A stretch of 64,000 nt of DNA from assembly GCF_016806065.1 (NCBI RefSeq), contig NZ_CP032405.1, forward strand, positions 620,001 through 684,000. The letters are read 5' to 3'. The notes below the pieces were generated by a model. It had not been told where the DNA came from. It did no database searches and saw only the letters and a program-made list of their open reading frames with translations. This document shows positions 17,316 through 28,253 of this stretch, piece by piece. This DNA is from Rhizobium rosettiformans (GTDB taxonomy: Bacteria > Pseudomonadota > Alphaproteobacteria > Rhizobiales > Rhizobiaceae). Position 1 is the first letter of the stretch, and every line of letters starts with the position of its first letter. A program made the translations under genes and the position numbers.

Positions 17316-17922
17316 GGTGAGAGGCGTTGAGTTCGGCTTTGGCAAAGCAGAGCCCATCCTTGATGGGGTATCGCTAACGCTTAAAGAAGGCGAGATCATC
17401 GGCCTTGCCGGCCCCTCCGGCACTGGAAAATCGACGCTAGGGCGCATCGTGGCGGGCTATCTGAAGCCGCAGAAGGGAGAGGTTCTCCTCGATGGCACCA
17501 CCCCTGCCCCCGGCTACCGCGGGGTTCAGCACATTCACCAGTCCTCGGTCTTCGCCGTTAATCCGCGATGGCGTCTGGGTCGGATCATTGCGGAAGCCTG
17601 GCAGCCGGATGATCAGACGCTGGATGCCATCGGCGTGTCGCGGACCTGGTTCGACCGCTACCCGCATGAAATCTCGGGTGGAGAGCTGCAACGGGTGGTC
17701 CTTGCAAGGGCGCTTGGCCCCGACACCCGCTTCCTGGTCGCCGACGAAGTGTCCGCCATGCTTGACCCGATCACCCAGGTGGAAATCTGGTCCTTCCTGA
17801 TGGAGCGCTGCTGCCAGGGCCTCGGCATCCTGGCGATCAGCCATGATGCCGCCTTGCTGAAGCGGGTGAGTTCAAGGCAGCTCAAACTCGGCAATGGGAG
17901 CTTGATGCCGCTGGTCGTTTGA
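17308..17922 (+). CDS. nikE: Nickel ABC importer ATPase NikE
   Basis: Second ATPase, 204 residues, shorter than the roughly 260 of typical NikE; the core is complete but the C-terminal extension is absent. Walker A GPSGTGKST is near residue 37, the signature ISGGELQRVVLARAL near residue 122, and Walker B FLVADEVSAMLD near residue 145. GTG at 17308 overlaps the nikD 3' end by 8 bases. It ends 19 bases before the convergent MmsB-like gene. Confidence 0.85.
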   Translation: MLEVRGVEFGFGKAEPILDGVSLTLKEGEIIGLAGPSGTGKSTLGRIVAGYLKPQKGEVLLDGTTPAPGYRGVQHIHQSSVFAVNPRWRLGRIIAEAWQPDDQTLDAIGVSRTWFDRYPHEISGGELQRVVLARALGPDTRFLVADEVSAMLDPITQVEIWSFLMERCCQGLGILAISHDAALLKRVSSRQLKLGNGSLMPLVV

Positions 17923-17941
17923 GGCCTTGGCAACTTGCTCT

Positions 17942-18829
17942 TCAGCTAGCCTTGTCTCTGATGTGATTGATAATCGACGAAAAATCTTCGCCGCCGTGCC
18001 CGAGCTGGTCGAAGAGTTCATAAAGCTCTGTCGCATGTGCACCGAGGGCCGTAGCCGCACCGGTCGATTTCGCCGCTTCCTGCGATAACCGCATGTCTTT
18101 CAGCATCAGGGCGGCGGCAAAGCCCGGCTTGTAGTCCCGGTTTGCAGGCGATGTCGGAACGGGACCCGGAACCGGGCAGTTCGTGCTGATCGCCCAGCAC
18201 TGGCCCGATGACGTCGAGGCCACGTCGAACAGGGCCTGATGCGAGACCCCGAGCTTTTCCCCAAGTACGAAGGCCTCGCAGACCCCCGCCATGGTGATCC
18301 CGAGGATCATGTTGTTGCAGATCTTGGCCGCTTGGCCGGCACCGGCCGAACCGCAATGCACGACCCGCCGTCCCATGGCTTCCAGCACCGGCCGACCCCG
18401 GTTCAAAGCATCCGGCTCCCCACCGACCATGAAGGTCAGCGTGGCCGCACTCGCCCCCGTCGTTCCGCCCGACACCGGCGCGTCGAGCGACAGGTAGCCG
18501 GCCTCGTAGGCAAGCGCATGGGACTTGCGGGCACTGTCTACGTCGATCGTCGAACAGTCGATCAGCAGTGTCCCCTTGCCGACGGCTTCGGCCAGCTCGC
18601 TCCAGACCGACAGGACATGGTGGCCGGCAGGCAGCATGGTGATGACGATGGTGGCTCCGCCGACGGCTTGCGCAGCACTTTCGCAAAGCGTGATGCCGTT
18701 CTCCGTCGCGGCCTTCCTGGCTGGTTCGGAAAGATCGAAGCCCCGGACCGGATACCCCGCCTTTACGAGATTGGCCGCCATCGGCCCTCCCATATTGCCA
18801 AGACCAATGAAGGCGATAGTCTCAACCAT
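17942..18829 (-). CDS. mmsB: 3-Hydroxyisobutyrate dehydrogenase-like oxidoreductase
   Basis: Beta-hydroxyacid dehydrogenase of 295 residues, the usual length for MmsB. N-terminal NAD motif IAFIGLGNMGGPMAANL at residues 4-20, substrate-binding segment DAPVSGGTTGA near residue 118, and catalytic Lys in GAGQAAKICNNM near residue 170. It would oxidise 3-hydroxyisobutyrate to methylmalonate semialdehyde in valine breakdown. It ends an operon with acyl-CoA dehydrogenase, thiolase and SDR genes that fit valine and isoleucine catabolism. The related 2-hydroxy-3-oxopropionate reductases share the fold, so context decides the call. Confidence 0.82.
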   Translation of the reverse strand: MVETIAFIGLGNMGGPMAANLVKAGYPVRGFDLSEPARKAATENGITLCESAAQAVGGATIVITMLPAGHHVLSVWSELAEAVGKGTLLIDCSTIDVDSARKSHALAYEAGYLSLDAPVSGGTTGASAATLTFMVGGEPDALNRGRPVLEAMGRRVVHCGSAGAGQAAKICNNMILGITMAGVCEAFVLGEKLGVSHQALFDVASTSSGQCWAISTNCPVPGPVPTSPANRDYKPGFAAALMLKDMRLSQEAAKSTGAATALGAHATELYELFDQLGHGGEDFSSIINHIRDKAS

Positions 18830-18882
18830 GCCGTTTCCTCCCTCTGTAAACGTCAGTCCCTGGATGATGTCCATTTGGAATC

Positions 18883-20010
18883 CTACAGGTTCCGCGCAAT
18901 CACCATCCGCTGCACATCGCTTGTGCCTTCATAGATCTGGCAGATACGGGCATCCCGGTAGATCCGCTCAACCGGATAATCCCGCATATAGCCGTAGCCA
19001 CCATGGATCTGGATAGCATCCGAGCAGACCCGCTCGGCGATTTCGGAAGCGAAGAGCTTCGCCATTGAAGCCTGGGAGATGCAGGGAATGCCCGCCTCGC
19101 GCAGCGAAGCTGCATGCCAGACGAGCTGCCGCGCTGCCTCGATCTGTGTCGCCATATCGGCGAGACGGAAGGCGACTCCCTGATGTTCGGCGATTGCTTT
19201 GCCGAAGGCCTTTCGCTCACCGGCATAGTCGCGTGCCGCCTCGAAAGCCGCCTGCGCCATGCCGACCGATTGTGCGGCGATCCCGATACGCCCTCCTTCC
19301 AGATTGGAAAGCGCGATACGATAACCTTCCCCCTCCTCGCCGAGCCTGTTCTCGACGGGGATCTTCATCCCGTTGAAGGCGATCTGGCAGGTGTCTGACG
19401 CGTTGAGACCGAGCTTCTCCTCGACACGCAGGACCTCGTAGCCCGGTGTATCCGTCGGCACGATGAAGGCCGTGATCCCGGTCTTGCCCGCGCTGGGATC
19501 GGTCACGGCAAACACGATGATGACATGGCCGTTCTTGCCAGAGGTGATGAACTGCTTGGCACCGTCGATGACGTAATGGTCACCCTCACGCCGTGCCCGG
19601 GTTTTGAGGTTGGAGGCATCCGATCCGGCCTGAGGTTCCGTCAGGGCAAAGCCGCCGATCCATTCGCCTGAGGCCAGTTTCGGCAGGAAGCGCTGCTGCT
19701 GCTCTTCCGTCCCGAATTTCAGGATCGGCACACACCCGACCGAGCTGTGGACACTCATGATCGTCGAGCAGGCGCCATCGCCGGCGGCAATTTCCTCGAC
19801 CGCAATCGCATAGGCAAGCACGCCCGTATCCGAGCCGCCATAGGCTTCCGGCACCAGCATGCCAAGCAGCCCCAGCTCACCCATCTCGGTCAGTTCCTCA
19901 CGTGGGAAACGGTGTTGCCGGTCGCGTTCGGCGGCACCTGGGGCAAGCCGCTCGCGGGCGAAGCTGCGGGTCATGTCCAGTATCTGCTGTTGAAGCTCCG
20001 AAAGGATCAT
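18883..20010 (-). CDS. Short/branched-chain acyl-CoA dehydrogenase
   Basis: Flavin-dependent acyl-CoA dehydrogenase of 375 residues. FAD-contact motifs [15 protein letters not shown] (near residue 122) and [22 protein letters not shown] (near 340) are present, and the catalytic Glu is in IYEGTSD, the position used by short-chain enzymes. In this operon it likely desaturates isobutyryl-CoA or 2-methylbutyryl-CoA. The start [20 protein letters not shown] at 20010 fits the family N-terminus, although the frame is open upstream. Confidence 0.85.
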   Translation of the reverse strand: MILSELQQQILDMTRSFARERLAPGAAERDRQHRFPREELTEMGELGLLGMLVPEAYGGSDTGVLAYAIAVEEIAAGDGACSTIMSVHSSVGCVPILKFGTEEQQQRFLPKLASGEWIGGFALTEPQAGSDASNLKTRARREGDHYVIDGAKQFITSGKNGHVIIVFAVTDPSAGKTGITAFIVPTDTPGYEVLRVEEKLGLNASDTCQIAFNGMKIPVENRLGEEGEGYRIALSNLEGGRIGIAAQSVGMAQAAFEAARDYAGERKAFGKAIAEHQGVAFRLADMATQIEAARQLVWHAASLREAGIPCISQASMAKLFASEIAERVCSDAIQIHGGYGYMRDYPVERIYRDARICQIYEGTSDVQRMVIARNL

Positions 20011-20023
20011 GGGTCTCCTCCAA

Positions 20024-21211
20024 TCACGCCCGCTCGATGGCAATCGCCGTGGCTTCGCCGCCACCGATGCACAAGGCTGCCATGCCGCGTTTCAGATCGT
20101 AGCGTTCGAGCGCCGCAATCAGCGTCACCAGGATCCGCGCGCCCGAGGCGCCGATCGGATGACCGAGCGCGCAGGCACCGCCGTGAACATTGACCTTGTC
20201 ATGCGGCAGATCGAGATCGCGCATCGCGGCCATGGCGACGACGGCGAAGGCTTCATTGATTTCAAACAGGTCGACCTCAGACAGCGGCAGGCCTATGCGA
20301 TCGGAGAGCTTCTGCAGGGCACTGATCGGCGCCGTGGCGAAGAGGCTGGGCGCCTGCGCATGCGTGGCATGCCCCAGGATCGTGGCAAGGGGGCTAAGAC
20401 CGCGCCGCTCCGCTTCCGAGCGGCGCATCAGGACGAGTGCTGCAGCACCATCGGAGATCGAGCTGGAATTGGCAGCCGTTACCGTACCGCCGTCGCGGAA
20501 GGCGGGCTTCAGGGTTGGGATCTTCTCCGGCTTTGCCTTGCCCGGCTGCTCGTCGCGACTGACCACCTGCTCCGCCTTGCCTGCTTTGACAACCACCGGC
20601 ACGACTTCGCGATCGAAGCTGCCATCGGCAATCGCCTTCATCGCCCGCGTCAGCGAGGCAACGGCATAGGCATCCTGTGCCTCACGCGTAAACTGGTAGG
20701 CCTCGGCGCAGTCTTCGGCGAAGGCACCCATCAGCCGGCCCTTGTCATAGGCATCCTCGAGCCCGTCGAGAAACATGTGGTCGAGCACCCGCCCATGACC
20801 GAGGCGGTAACCAGCGTGGGCGCGATCCAGCAGATACGGCGCGTTGGTCATGCTCTCCATGCCGCCGGCCACCGCAATCGACGCGCTGCCACCGGCAATC
20901 AGGTCATGGGCGAGCATGGTCGCCTTCATGCCCGACCCACACATCTTGTTGATGGTCGTCGCACCCGCCGAGACAGGAAGACCGGCACCGATCGCGGCCT
21001 GCCGTGCCGGCGCTTGGCCCTGGCCGGCCGGCAGAACACAGCCGAACAGGATCTCTTCGACGGCCTCGACCGGAAGCCCACTACGATCAAGCGCCGCCCG
21101 GATGGCGGCAGCACCGAGCTCAGGCGCCGTCATACCTTGAAGCTCGCCCTGAAAACCGCCGATCGGGGTTCGGGCGGAACCGACGATGACAATGGGATCG
21201 TGCAAGTTCAT
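20024..21211 (-). CDS. Acetyl-CoA C-acyltransferase (thiolase)
   Basis: Thiolase of 395 residues. The nucleophilic Cys is in [11 protein letters not shown] near residue 90, and the C-terminal catalytic residues are in [20 protein letters not shown] (His) and MAALCIGGG (Cys) near residues 350 and 380. In this operon it would cleave 2-methylacetoacetyl-CoA to acetyl-CoA and propionyl-CoA, the last step of isoleucine breakdown; acetoacetyl-CoA thiolase activity is the alternative. Thirteen bases separate its stop from the acyl-CoA dehydrogenase start. Confidence 0.88.
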   Translation of the reverse strand: MNLHDPIVIVGSARTPIGGFQGELQGMTAPELGAAAIRAALDRSGLPVEAVEEILFGCVLPAGQGQAPARQAAIGAGLPVSAGATTINKMCGSGMKATMLAHDLIAGGSASIAVAGGMESMTNAPYLLDRAHAGYRLGHGRVLDHMFLDGLEDAYDKGRLMGAFAEDCAEAYQFTREAQDAYAVASLTRAMKAIADGSFDREVVPVVVKAGKAEQVVSRDEQPGKAKPEKIPTLKPAFRDGGTVTAANSSSISDGAAALVLMRRSEAERRGLSPLATILGHATHAQAPSLFATAPISALQKLSDRIGLPLSEVDLFEINEAFAVVAMAAMRDLDLPHDKVNVHGGACALGHPIGASGARILVTLIAALERYDLKRGMAALCIGGGEATAIAIERA

Positions 21212-21231
21212 CTTTCCTCCTGCGGCAGCGG

Positions 21232-21999
21232 TCAGCGCGCGCCCATGCGGATGGCGCCGTCGAGACGGATGACCTCGCCGTTCAGCATGGTATTTTCAAC
21301 GATATGGCGGACAAGGGCTGCGAATTCGGCCGGTCTGCCGAGCCGGGGCGGAAACGGCACGCTCTCCGCCAGACTTTCGCGCACCTGCTCCGGCATCCCG
21401 GCCATCATCGGCGTCTCGAACACACCCGGCGCAATTGCCATCACCCGGATGCCAAACCGTGCGAGTTCACGGGCGATCGGCAGGGTCATGGCGGCGATCC
21501 CGCCTTTGGACGCAGCATAGGCCGCCTGACCGATCTGGCCGTCAAAGGCGGCCACGGAGGCGGTATTGATAATGACGCCACGCTCACCCTCGGCATCGGG
21601 TTCGTTTCTCTGGATCGCGGCAGCGGCAAGCCGGATCATGTTGAAGGTGCCGACGAGATTGACCCCGATCGTCCGTGAAAAGCTCTCCAGCCCGTGCGGC
21701 CCGTCGCGACCGACGACCTTCTCCGCAGGGGCGACACCTGCGCAGTTGATCAATCCCCGCAGGCTGCCGAAGGTGCTGGTCGCAGCACCGACAGCCCTTG
21801 CGGCATCATCCGCACGGGTGACATCGGTTTCGATGAAGCGCACGTTTTCACCGAGTTCCCGCGCCAGAGACTGACCGCGATCCCGATCGAGATCGGCAAT
21901 CACCACGCGGCCGCCAGCCGCGACGATCATGCGCGCGGTAGCGGCCCCGAGACCGGAGCAACCGCCCGTCACGATGAAACCGGCATTCTCAATGCGCAT
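21232..21999 (-). CDS. SDR 3-hydroxyacyl-CoA dehydrogenase (HSD17B10-like)
   Basis: Short-chain dehydrogenase of 255 residues. NAD motif [14 protein letters not shown] at residues 8-21, Ser/Tyr/Lys triad in [23 protein letters not shown] near residues 147-168. It resembles the type II 3-hydroxyacyl-CoA dehydrogenases that oxidise 3-hydroxy-2-methylbutyryl-CoA in isoleucine breakdown. It is first in the minus-strand operon and divergent from the AraC-type regulator. The start at 21999 ([13 protein letters not shown]) has GGGAGGAG upstream. Confidence 0.85.
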   Translation of the reverse strand: MRIENAGFIVTGGCSGLGAATARMIVAAGGRVVIADLDRDRGQSLARELGENVRFIETDVTRADDAARAVGAATSTFGSLRGLINCAGVAPAEKVVGRDGPHGLESFSRTIGVNLVGTFNMIRLAAAAIQRNEPDAEGERGVIINTASVAAFDGQIGQAAYAASKGGIAAMTLPIARELARFGIRVMAIAPGVFETPMMAGMPEQVRESLAESVPFPPRLGRPAEFAALVRHIVENTMLNGEVIRLDGAIRMGAR

Positions 22000-22096
22000 C
22001 GAATCTCCTCCCAGAGGCGGTAGCAGTCTCCCATTTGGAACCAAACTCTATCGCGTTTCAGTGTTGCAACCGATGACGAAATAGATCCATTATTAC

Positions 22097-22113
22097 GGCC
22101 AGTTTTGCCACTC
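22097..22113. promoter_or_regulatory. Putative AraC-regulator site, copy 1
   Basis: GGCCAGTTTTGCCACTC in the gap between the divergent SDR operon and the AraC-type gene. Its core CAGTTTTGCCA recurs in reverse orientation at 23173-23183 upstream of the bkd operon, and TTGCCACTC recurs directly at 23215-23223. The placement before both divergent and downstream operons suggests a shared regulator site; no direct evidence of binding. Confidence 0.4.
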
Positions 22114-22134
22114 AGGGAGGGTCAGACAGCAGTC

Positions 22135-23145
22135 ATGGCCGACATGGAACGACACCTGATCTCGACCGGCTTCGTAGAGGAGGCACTCGACAGCCTAAGA
22201 CGTGCCGGGCGGCCGACCGAACCGCTCCTGTCTCGGCTCGGCCTTCCAGCTGTCGTCGACAAGCCGGTCTCGACCCAGACCTTCGGCCGCTTGTGGTTGG
22301 CGATAGCCGAGGAACTGAACGACGAGTGTTTCGGCCTCGGCGAGCGGCCCATGCCACGCGGCAGCTTCACGCTTCTCTGCCATTGCGTCATGCATGCGCC
22401 GACGCTCGACCGCGCGCTGCGGCGGGCGCTGCGGTTCTTGAATGTCGTCCTGGGCGAACCGACCGGGCGGCTCCTCGTCCGTGACGGCACGGCGGTGATC
22501 GAGCTTTGCGACACCGGCAAACCCCGCTCCGCCTTCGCCTATCGCAGCTACTGGATCATTCTGCATGGATTGACCTGCTGGCTGGTGGGGCGCCGCATAC
22601 CCATTCGCCTCGTCGATTTCCGCTGCAGCGAACCGGAGTTGAGCGCCGAGCACCGGCTTTTCTTCGGCGCTCCCATCCGCTTTTCACAACCGGTGAGCCG
22701 CCTCGGCTTCGATGCGTCGCTGCTCGATTTGCCGATCTCCCGCAACGAGCAGGCCTTGCGGCAATTCCTCCGAGGAGCACCGGCCAATATCCTGATCCGA
22801 TATCGATACGACGCAGGCACGGCAGCGGCAGTCCGGCGTCGGTTGGGCCAGAAAGGGCCGACCGAGTGGGGCAGTTTTGCAGACCTCGCCCGAGAGATGC
22901 GCATGTCGTCTTCGACGCTTCGCCATCGGCTGCACGACGAGGGTCAAAGTTATGCCGGCATCAAGGACGACATCCGCCGCGACCTCGCACGCGACATGCT
23001 GATCAACACGCCACAGACCGTCAGCGATATTGCCGCCGGTCTTGGTTATTCCGAACCGAGCGCCTTTTACCGCGCCTTCAAGAAATGGATGGGCGAAAGC
23101 CCCGAGGCATTCCGCCGGAGCGCAAGATCCATGCAGCTCGCCTAG
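22135..23145 (+). CDS. AraC-family transcriptional regulator
   Basis: Regulator of 336 residues with an N-terminal ligand-sensing region of the Arabinose_bd type (about residues 20-200) and a C-terminal pair of helix-turn-helices (about residues 235-330; LAREMRMSSSTLRHRLHDEGQ and SDIAAGLGYSEPSAFYRAFKKW in outline). The family includes OruR- and ArgR-like activators of amino acid catabolism. It lies between the isoleucine/valine operon and the bkd-leucine operon and is the obvious candidate to control both. ATG at 22135 is preferred over a TTG at 22105. Confidence 0.85.
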   Translation: MADMERHLISTGFVEEALDSLRRAGRPTEPLLSRLGLPAVVDKPVSTQTFGRLWLAIAEELNDECFGLGERPMPRGSFTLLCHCVMHAPTLDRALRRALRFLNVVLGEPTGRLLVRDGTAVIELCDTGKPRSAFAYRSYWIILHGLTCWLVGRRIPIRLVDFRCSEPELSAEHRLFFGAPIRFSQPVSRLGFDASLLDLPISRNEQALRQFLRGAPANILIRYRYDAGTAAAVRRRLGQKGPTEWGSFADLAREMRMSSSTLRHRLHDEGQSYAGIKDDIRRDLARDMLINTPQTVSDIAAGLGYSEPSAFYRAFKKWMGESPEAFRRSARSMQLA

Positions 23146-23172
23146 CGGAAGCACGGGCCCTCATCGCACCTA

Positions 23173-23223
23173 TGGCAAAACTGCCCAAAAAATTCGAGGC
23201 ATTTTTGTCATGGCTTGCCACTC
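23173..23223. promoter_or_regulatory. Putative AraC-regulator sites, copies 2 and 3, before the bkd operon
   Basis: TGGCAAAACTG at 23173-23183 is the reverse complement of the core at 22100-22110, and TTGCCACTC at 23215-23223 repeats 22105-22113 directly. Both lie in the 149-base gap between the regulator gene and the E1-alpha gene. This gap also contains GGGAGG before the E1-alpha start. Confidence 0.4.
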
Positions 23224-23252
23224 GCAAGACGCATACCATCCTCCTTGATTGA

Positions 23253-24527
<1,275 letters not shown>

Positions 24528-24528
24528 C

Positions 24529-25542
24529 ATGGCCAGAATGACGATGATCGAAGCGGTACGCAGCGCCATGGACGTCTCCATGGAACGCGACGACGACGTA
24601 GTCGTGTTCGGGGAGGACGTCGGCTACTTCGGCGGGGTATTCCGCTGTACCCAGGGGCTGCAGGCAAAATATGGAAAGACCCGCTGCTTCGACACGCCGA
24701 TCAACGAATCCGGCATCGTGGGGGCCGCGATCGGCATGGCGGCCTATGGCCTGAAGCCCTGCGTCGAGATCCAGTTCGCCGATTACATGTATCCCGCCTA
24801 TGACCAGCTGACCCAGGAGGCGGCCCGCATCCGCTATCGGTCGAATGGCGATTTCACCTGCCCGATCGTCGTGCGCATGCCAACCGGCGGCGGCATTTTC
24901 GGCGGACAGACCCACAGCCAGAGCCCGGAAGCCCTGTTCACCCATGTCTGCGGTCTGAAAGTGGTTGTACCGTCCAATCCCTATGATGCCAAGGGACTGC
25001 TGACCGCTGCGATCGCCGATCCGGATCCGGTCATTTTTCTGGAGCCCAAGCGCCTCTATAACGGCCCCTTCGACGGCCATCACGACCGGCCGGTGACGCC
25101 CTGGTCCCGCCATGACCTGGGCGAGGTGCCGGAAGGCTACTACACGATCCCGATCGGCAAGGCAGACATCCGCCGCGAAGGTTCCGCCGTGACCGTGGTC
25201 ACCTACGGCACCATGGTGCATGTGGCGCTGGCCGCAGCCGAGGAGACCGGCATCGACGCCGAAGTGATCGACCTTCGCAGCCTCATGCCGCTCGATCTCG
25301 ATACGATCGTCAAATCCGTCGCCAAGACCGGTCGCTGCGTCGTGGTGCATGAGGCGACACTGACCTCCGGTTTCGGCGGCGAAATCGCGGCACTGGTGCA
25401 GGAGCATTGCTTCTACCATCTCGAAGCGCCGGTCATGCGCGTCGCCGGTTGGGACACGCCTTATCCGCATGCGCAGGAATGGGACTATTTCCCAGGGCCT
25501 GCGCGGGTCGGCCGCGCACTCATCGACGTCATGGAGGCCTAA
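24529..25542 (+). CDS. bkdA2: Branched-chain 2-oxoacid dehydrogenase E1 beta
   Basis: E1 beta subunit of 337 residues, matching the family length. Segments FGEDVGYFGGVFRCTQGLQ near residue 25 and FDTPINESGIVGAAIGMA near residue 55 are diagnostic, and the C-terminal transketolase domain holds VTYGTMVHVAL and DLRSLMPLD. It pairs with E1 alpha to form the ThDP sites. Only one base separates it from the E1 alpha stop and three from the E2 start. Confidence 0.92.
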   Translation: MARMTMIEAVRSAMDVSMERDDDVVVFGEDVGYFGGVFRCTQGLQAKYGKTRCFDTPINESGIVGAAIGMAAYGLKPCVEIQFADYMYPAYDQLTQEAARIRYRSNGDFTCPIVVRMPTGGGIFGGQTHSQSPEALFTHVCGLKVVVPSNPYDAKGLLTAAIADPDPVIFLEPKRLYNGPFDGHHDRPVTPWSRHDLGEVPEGYYTIPIGKADIRREGSAVTVVTYGTMVHVALAAAEETGIDAEVIDLRSLMPLDLDTIVKSVAKTGRCVVVHEATLTSGFGGEIAALVQEHCFYHLEAPVMRVAGWDTPYPHAQEWDYFPGPARVGRALIDVMEA

Positions 25543-25545
25543 GCC

Positions 25546-26811
25546 ATGGGCGAATTCACGATCAAGATGCCCGATGTCGGCGAAGGCGTGGCCGAGGCGG
25601 AGCTTGTCGAGTGGATGGTGAAGATCGGCGATCATGTGCGCGAGGACATGATGGTGGCCGCCGTGATGACCGACAAGGCGACCGTGGAAATCCCCACTCC
25701 CGTCAGTGGCACCGTCCTCTGGCTTGGCGGCGACGTGGGTGACACGATCGCGGTCAAGGCACCCCTCATACGGATTGCAACGGACAGTGCAGGCGATGAG
25801 CCGGCGGCACCGGAGACGTCAGACATTCCGACACCCCCGCCGCAGGAGAGCACGACAGCCGAACCGCCGCGCATGCCGGCTAAGGCCCCGCCAGCAGCGC
25901 CCGCCACACCTCCAGCGCGTCAGCCCTCGCCCGAATTCGACAAGCCGCTCGCGGCCCCCTCGGTCCGCCTGCTGGCCCGTGAGAATGGCATCGACCTGCG
26001 CCTGTTGCGGGGAACCGGGCCAGCCGGACGCATCCTGCGCGAGGATGTCGAGCAGTATCTTGCCCGCGGTGCCGATCCAGCCCCTGCGGTCTCCGGCCTC
26101 GCCAAGAAAACCTCCCGCGAGGAGATCAAGCTGACCGGCCTTCGACGCCGGATCGCCGAGAAGATGGTTGTCTCCACCTCGCGCATTCCCCACATCACTT
26201 ATGTGGAGGAAGTGGACGTAACGGCGCTTGAAGAACTGCGCACCAAGATGAATGCCGAACGCCGGCCCGACCAGCCGAAGCTGACGCTCCTGCCCTTCCT
26301 GATGCGCGCCATGGTCAAGGCGGTCGTTGAGCAGCCGGATGTCAACGCGACCTTCGACGACGACGCCGGAATGCTCACCCGTTTCGGCGCGGTGCATATC
26401 GGCATCGCAACCCAGACAGCGGCGGGTCTAGCCGTTCCGGTGGTAAAACACGCGGAGGCACGCGGCATCTGGGATTGCGCGACCGAAATGAACCGGCTCG
26501 CCGAAGCCACCCGCGCCGGCACGGCGACGCGAGACGAGCTGACCGGCTCGACCATCACCATCTCCTCGCTCGGCGCGCTGGGTGGCATCGTCTCGACCCC
26601 CGTCATCAACCACCCGGAAGTTGCCATCGTCGGCGTCAACAAGATTGCCGTCCGACCGATATGGGACGGCACACAGTTTGTGCCGCGCAAGATGATGAAC
26701 CTGTCTTCCAGCTTCGATCACCGCATCGTCGATGGCTGGAACGCCGCCACCTTCGTCCAGCGCCTGCGGGTGTTGATGGAGACGCCCGCGCTGATCTTTA
26801 TCGAAGGCTGA
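25546..26811 (+). CDS. bkdB: Branched-chain 2-oxoacid dehydrogenase E2 (lipoamide acyltransferase)
   Basis: E2 of 421 residues. One lipoyl domain (about residues 1-78; lipoyl Lys in TDKATVEIP near residue 45), a Pro/Ala-rich linker (85-128), a peripheral-subunit-binding domain (ASVRLLARENGIDLRLLRGTGPAGRI-like, about 135-170), then the catalytic core with SFDHRIVDGW near residue 390 carrying the His and Asp of the acyltransferase. It transfers the branched acyl group to CoA and scaffolds the complex. Confidence 0.93.
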   Translation: MGEFTIKMPDVGEGVAEAELVEWMVKIGDHVREDMMVAAVMTDKATVEIPTPVSGTVLWLGGDVGDTIAVKAPLIRIATDSAGDEPAAPETSDIPTPPPQESTTAEPPRMPAKAPPAAPATPPARQPSPEFDKPLAAPSVRLLARENGIDLRLLRGTGPAGRILREDVEQYLARGADPAPAVSGLAKKTSREEIKLTGLRRRIAEKMVVSTSRIPHITYVEEVDVTALEELRTKMNAERRPDQPKLTLLPFLMRAMVKAVVEQPDVNATFDDDAGMLTRFGAVHIGIATQTAAGLAVPVVKHAEARGIWDCATEMNRLAEATRAGTATRDELTGSTITISSLGALGGIVSTPVINHPEVAIVGVNKIAVRPIWDGTQFVPRKMMNLSSSFDHRIVDGWNAATFVQRLRVLMETPALIFIEG

Positions 26812-26814
26812 CCC

Positions 26815-28209
26815 ATGAAAGAGATTTCCTGCAAACTTCTTATCATCGGTGCTGGCCCCGGCGGCTATGTCTGCGCCATCAAGGCAGGCCAGCTCGGCAT
26901 CGATACCGTCATCGTCGAACAGGGCCGTCCTGGCGGCACTTGCCTGACGATCGGCTGCATCCCGTCCAAGGCGCTCATTCATGCAGCAGAGACTTTCGAC
27001 AAGGCCCGTGCGCTGTCCTCCGGCGAGAACGCTCTGGGCATTCGCGTCGAGGGCGCCTCGATCGATCTGTCCAAAACCATGGCCTGGAAGGACGCCATCG
27101 TCGGTCGGCTGACCGGCGGCGTCTCCGGCCTCCTGCAGAAGGCACGGGTGAAGATCGTTCACGGTCACGCGCGCTTCCGTGACGGCAAGACGGTGGAGGT
27201 AGAGACCGAGACCGGCCTGCAGGTCATCCGCACGGAGACCGTTGTCATCGCCACGGGCTCCGATCCCGTCGAGCTTCCCGCCCTTCCTTTCGGCGGCAAG
27301 GTCATTTCCTCAACCGAGGCGCTGTCCCTGACGGAGCTGCCCAAGCGCCTCGTTGTCGTCGGCGGCGGCTATATCGGGCTGGAACTCGGTACCGCCTTCG
27401 CCAGAATGGGCTCCGAGGTCACCGTGGTCGAGGCGACATCGCAGATCCTGCCGCTCTACGACGCCGATCTGGTCAAACCAGTTCTGCGCAGGCTTGGCGA
27501 ACGCGGCATCAAGGTGATGATGGATGCGCGAGCCGTCGGGCTTTCCGACACAGGCGAGGCGCTGGTTGTCGAGACTGCCCAGGGACGGCGCGAACTACCG
27601 GCAGATCGCATTCTGGTCGCCATCGGGCGACGGCCGCGCACCACCGGTTCTGGCCTCGAAGAACTCGATCTCGACCGGATCGGCTCGTTCCTGCAGGTCG
27701 ATGACCGCTGCCACACATCCATGCGCGGGGTCTACGCGATCGGCGACGTCACGGGTGAACCGATGCTGGCGCATCGGGCCATGGCACAGGGCGAGATGGT
27801 CGCCGAGATCATCGCCGGGCGCAAGCGCGCCTGGGACAAGCGCTGCATACCCGCCATCTGCTTCACCGATCCCGAAATCGTCAGCGCCGGTCTTCTGCCG
27901 GATGAAGCCCGTGGCCATGGATTCGATGTGAAGGTCGGCCAGTTCCCCTTCACAGCCAATGGACGGGCGATGACGGTGGAGGATGAACATGGGTTCGTGC
28001 GTGTCGTGGCGCGTGCGGATACGCATGTAGTGCTTGGCCTGCAGGCCGTCGGCGCGGGTGTCTCCGAATTTGCCTCGACCTTTGCCATCGCCATCGAAAT
28101 GGGTGCGCGGCTGGAGGATATCGCAGCCACCATTCATGCCCACCCCACACGCGGCGAAGCCCTGCAGGAAGCCGCACTCAAGGCGCTCGGCCACGCACTG
28201 CATATCTGA
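26815..28209 (+). CDS. lpdV: Dihydrolipoamide dehydrogenase (E3) of the branched-chain complex
   Basis: E3 flavoprotein of 464 residues. FAD motif LLIIGAGPGGYVCAI at residues 8-22, redox-active disulphide in GGTCLTIGCIPSK near residues 42-54, NAD motif VVGGGYIGLELG near 180, and the C-terminal His-Glu pair in HAHPTRGEALQE near residue 445. It reoxidises the E2 lipoyl group. Starts 3 bases after the E2 stop, so it is the dedicated E3 rather than a shared housekeeping copy. Confidence 0.93.
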   Translation: MKEISCKLLIIGAGPGGYVCAIKAGQLGIDTVIVEQGRPGGTCLTIGCIPSKALIHAAETFDKARALSSGENALGIRVEGASIDLSKTMAWKDAIVGRLTGGVSGLLQKARVKIVHGHARFRDGKTVEVETETGLQVIRTETVVIATGSDPVELPALPFGGKVISSTEALSLTELPKRLVVVGGGYIGLELGTAFARMGSEVTVVEATSQILPLYDADLVKPVLRRLGERGIKVMMDARAVGLSDTGEALVVETAQGRRELPADRILVAIGRRPRTTGSGLEELDLDRIGSFLQVDDRCHTSMRGVYAIGDVTGEPMLAHRAMAQGEMVAEIIAGRKRAWDKRCIPAICFTDPEIVSAGLLPDEARGHGFDVKVGQFPFTANGRAMTVEDEHGFVRVVARADTHVVLGLQAVGAGVSEFASTFAIAIEMGARLEDIAATIHAHPTRGEALQEAALKALGHALHI

Positions 28210-28253
28210 CCGGCCTTCCGGTTCGCATGATCTGAAATAGCAGAGGAAGCCCC

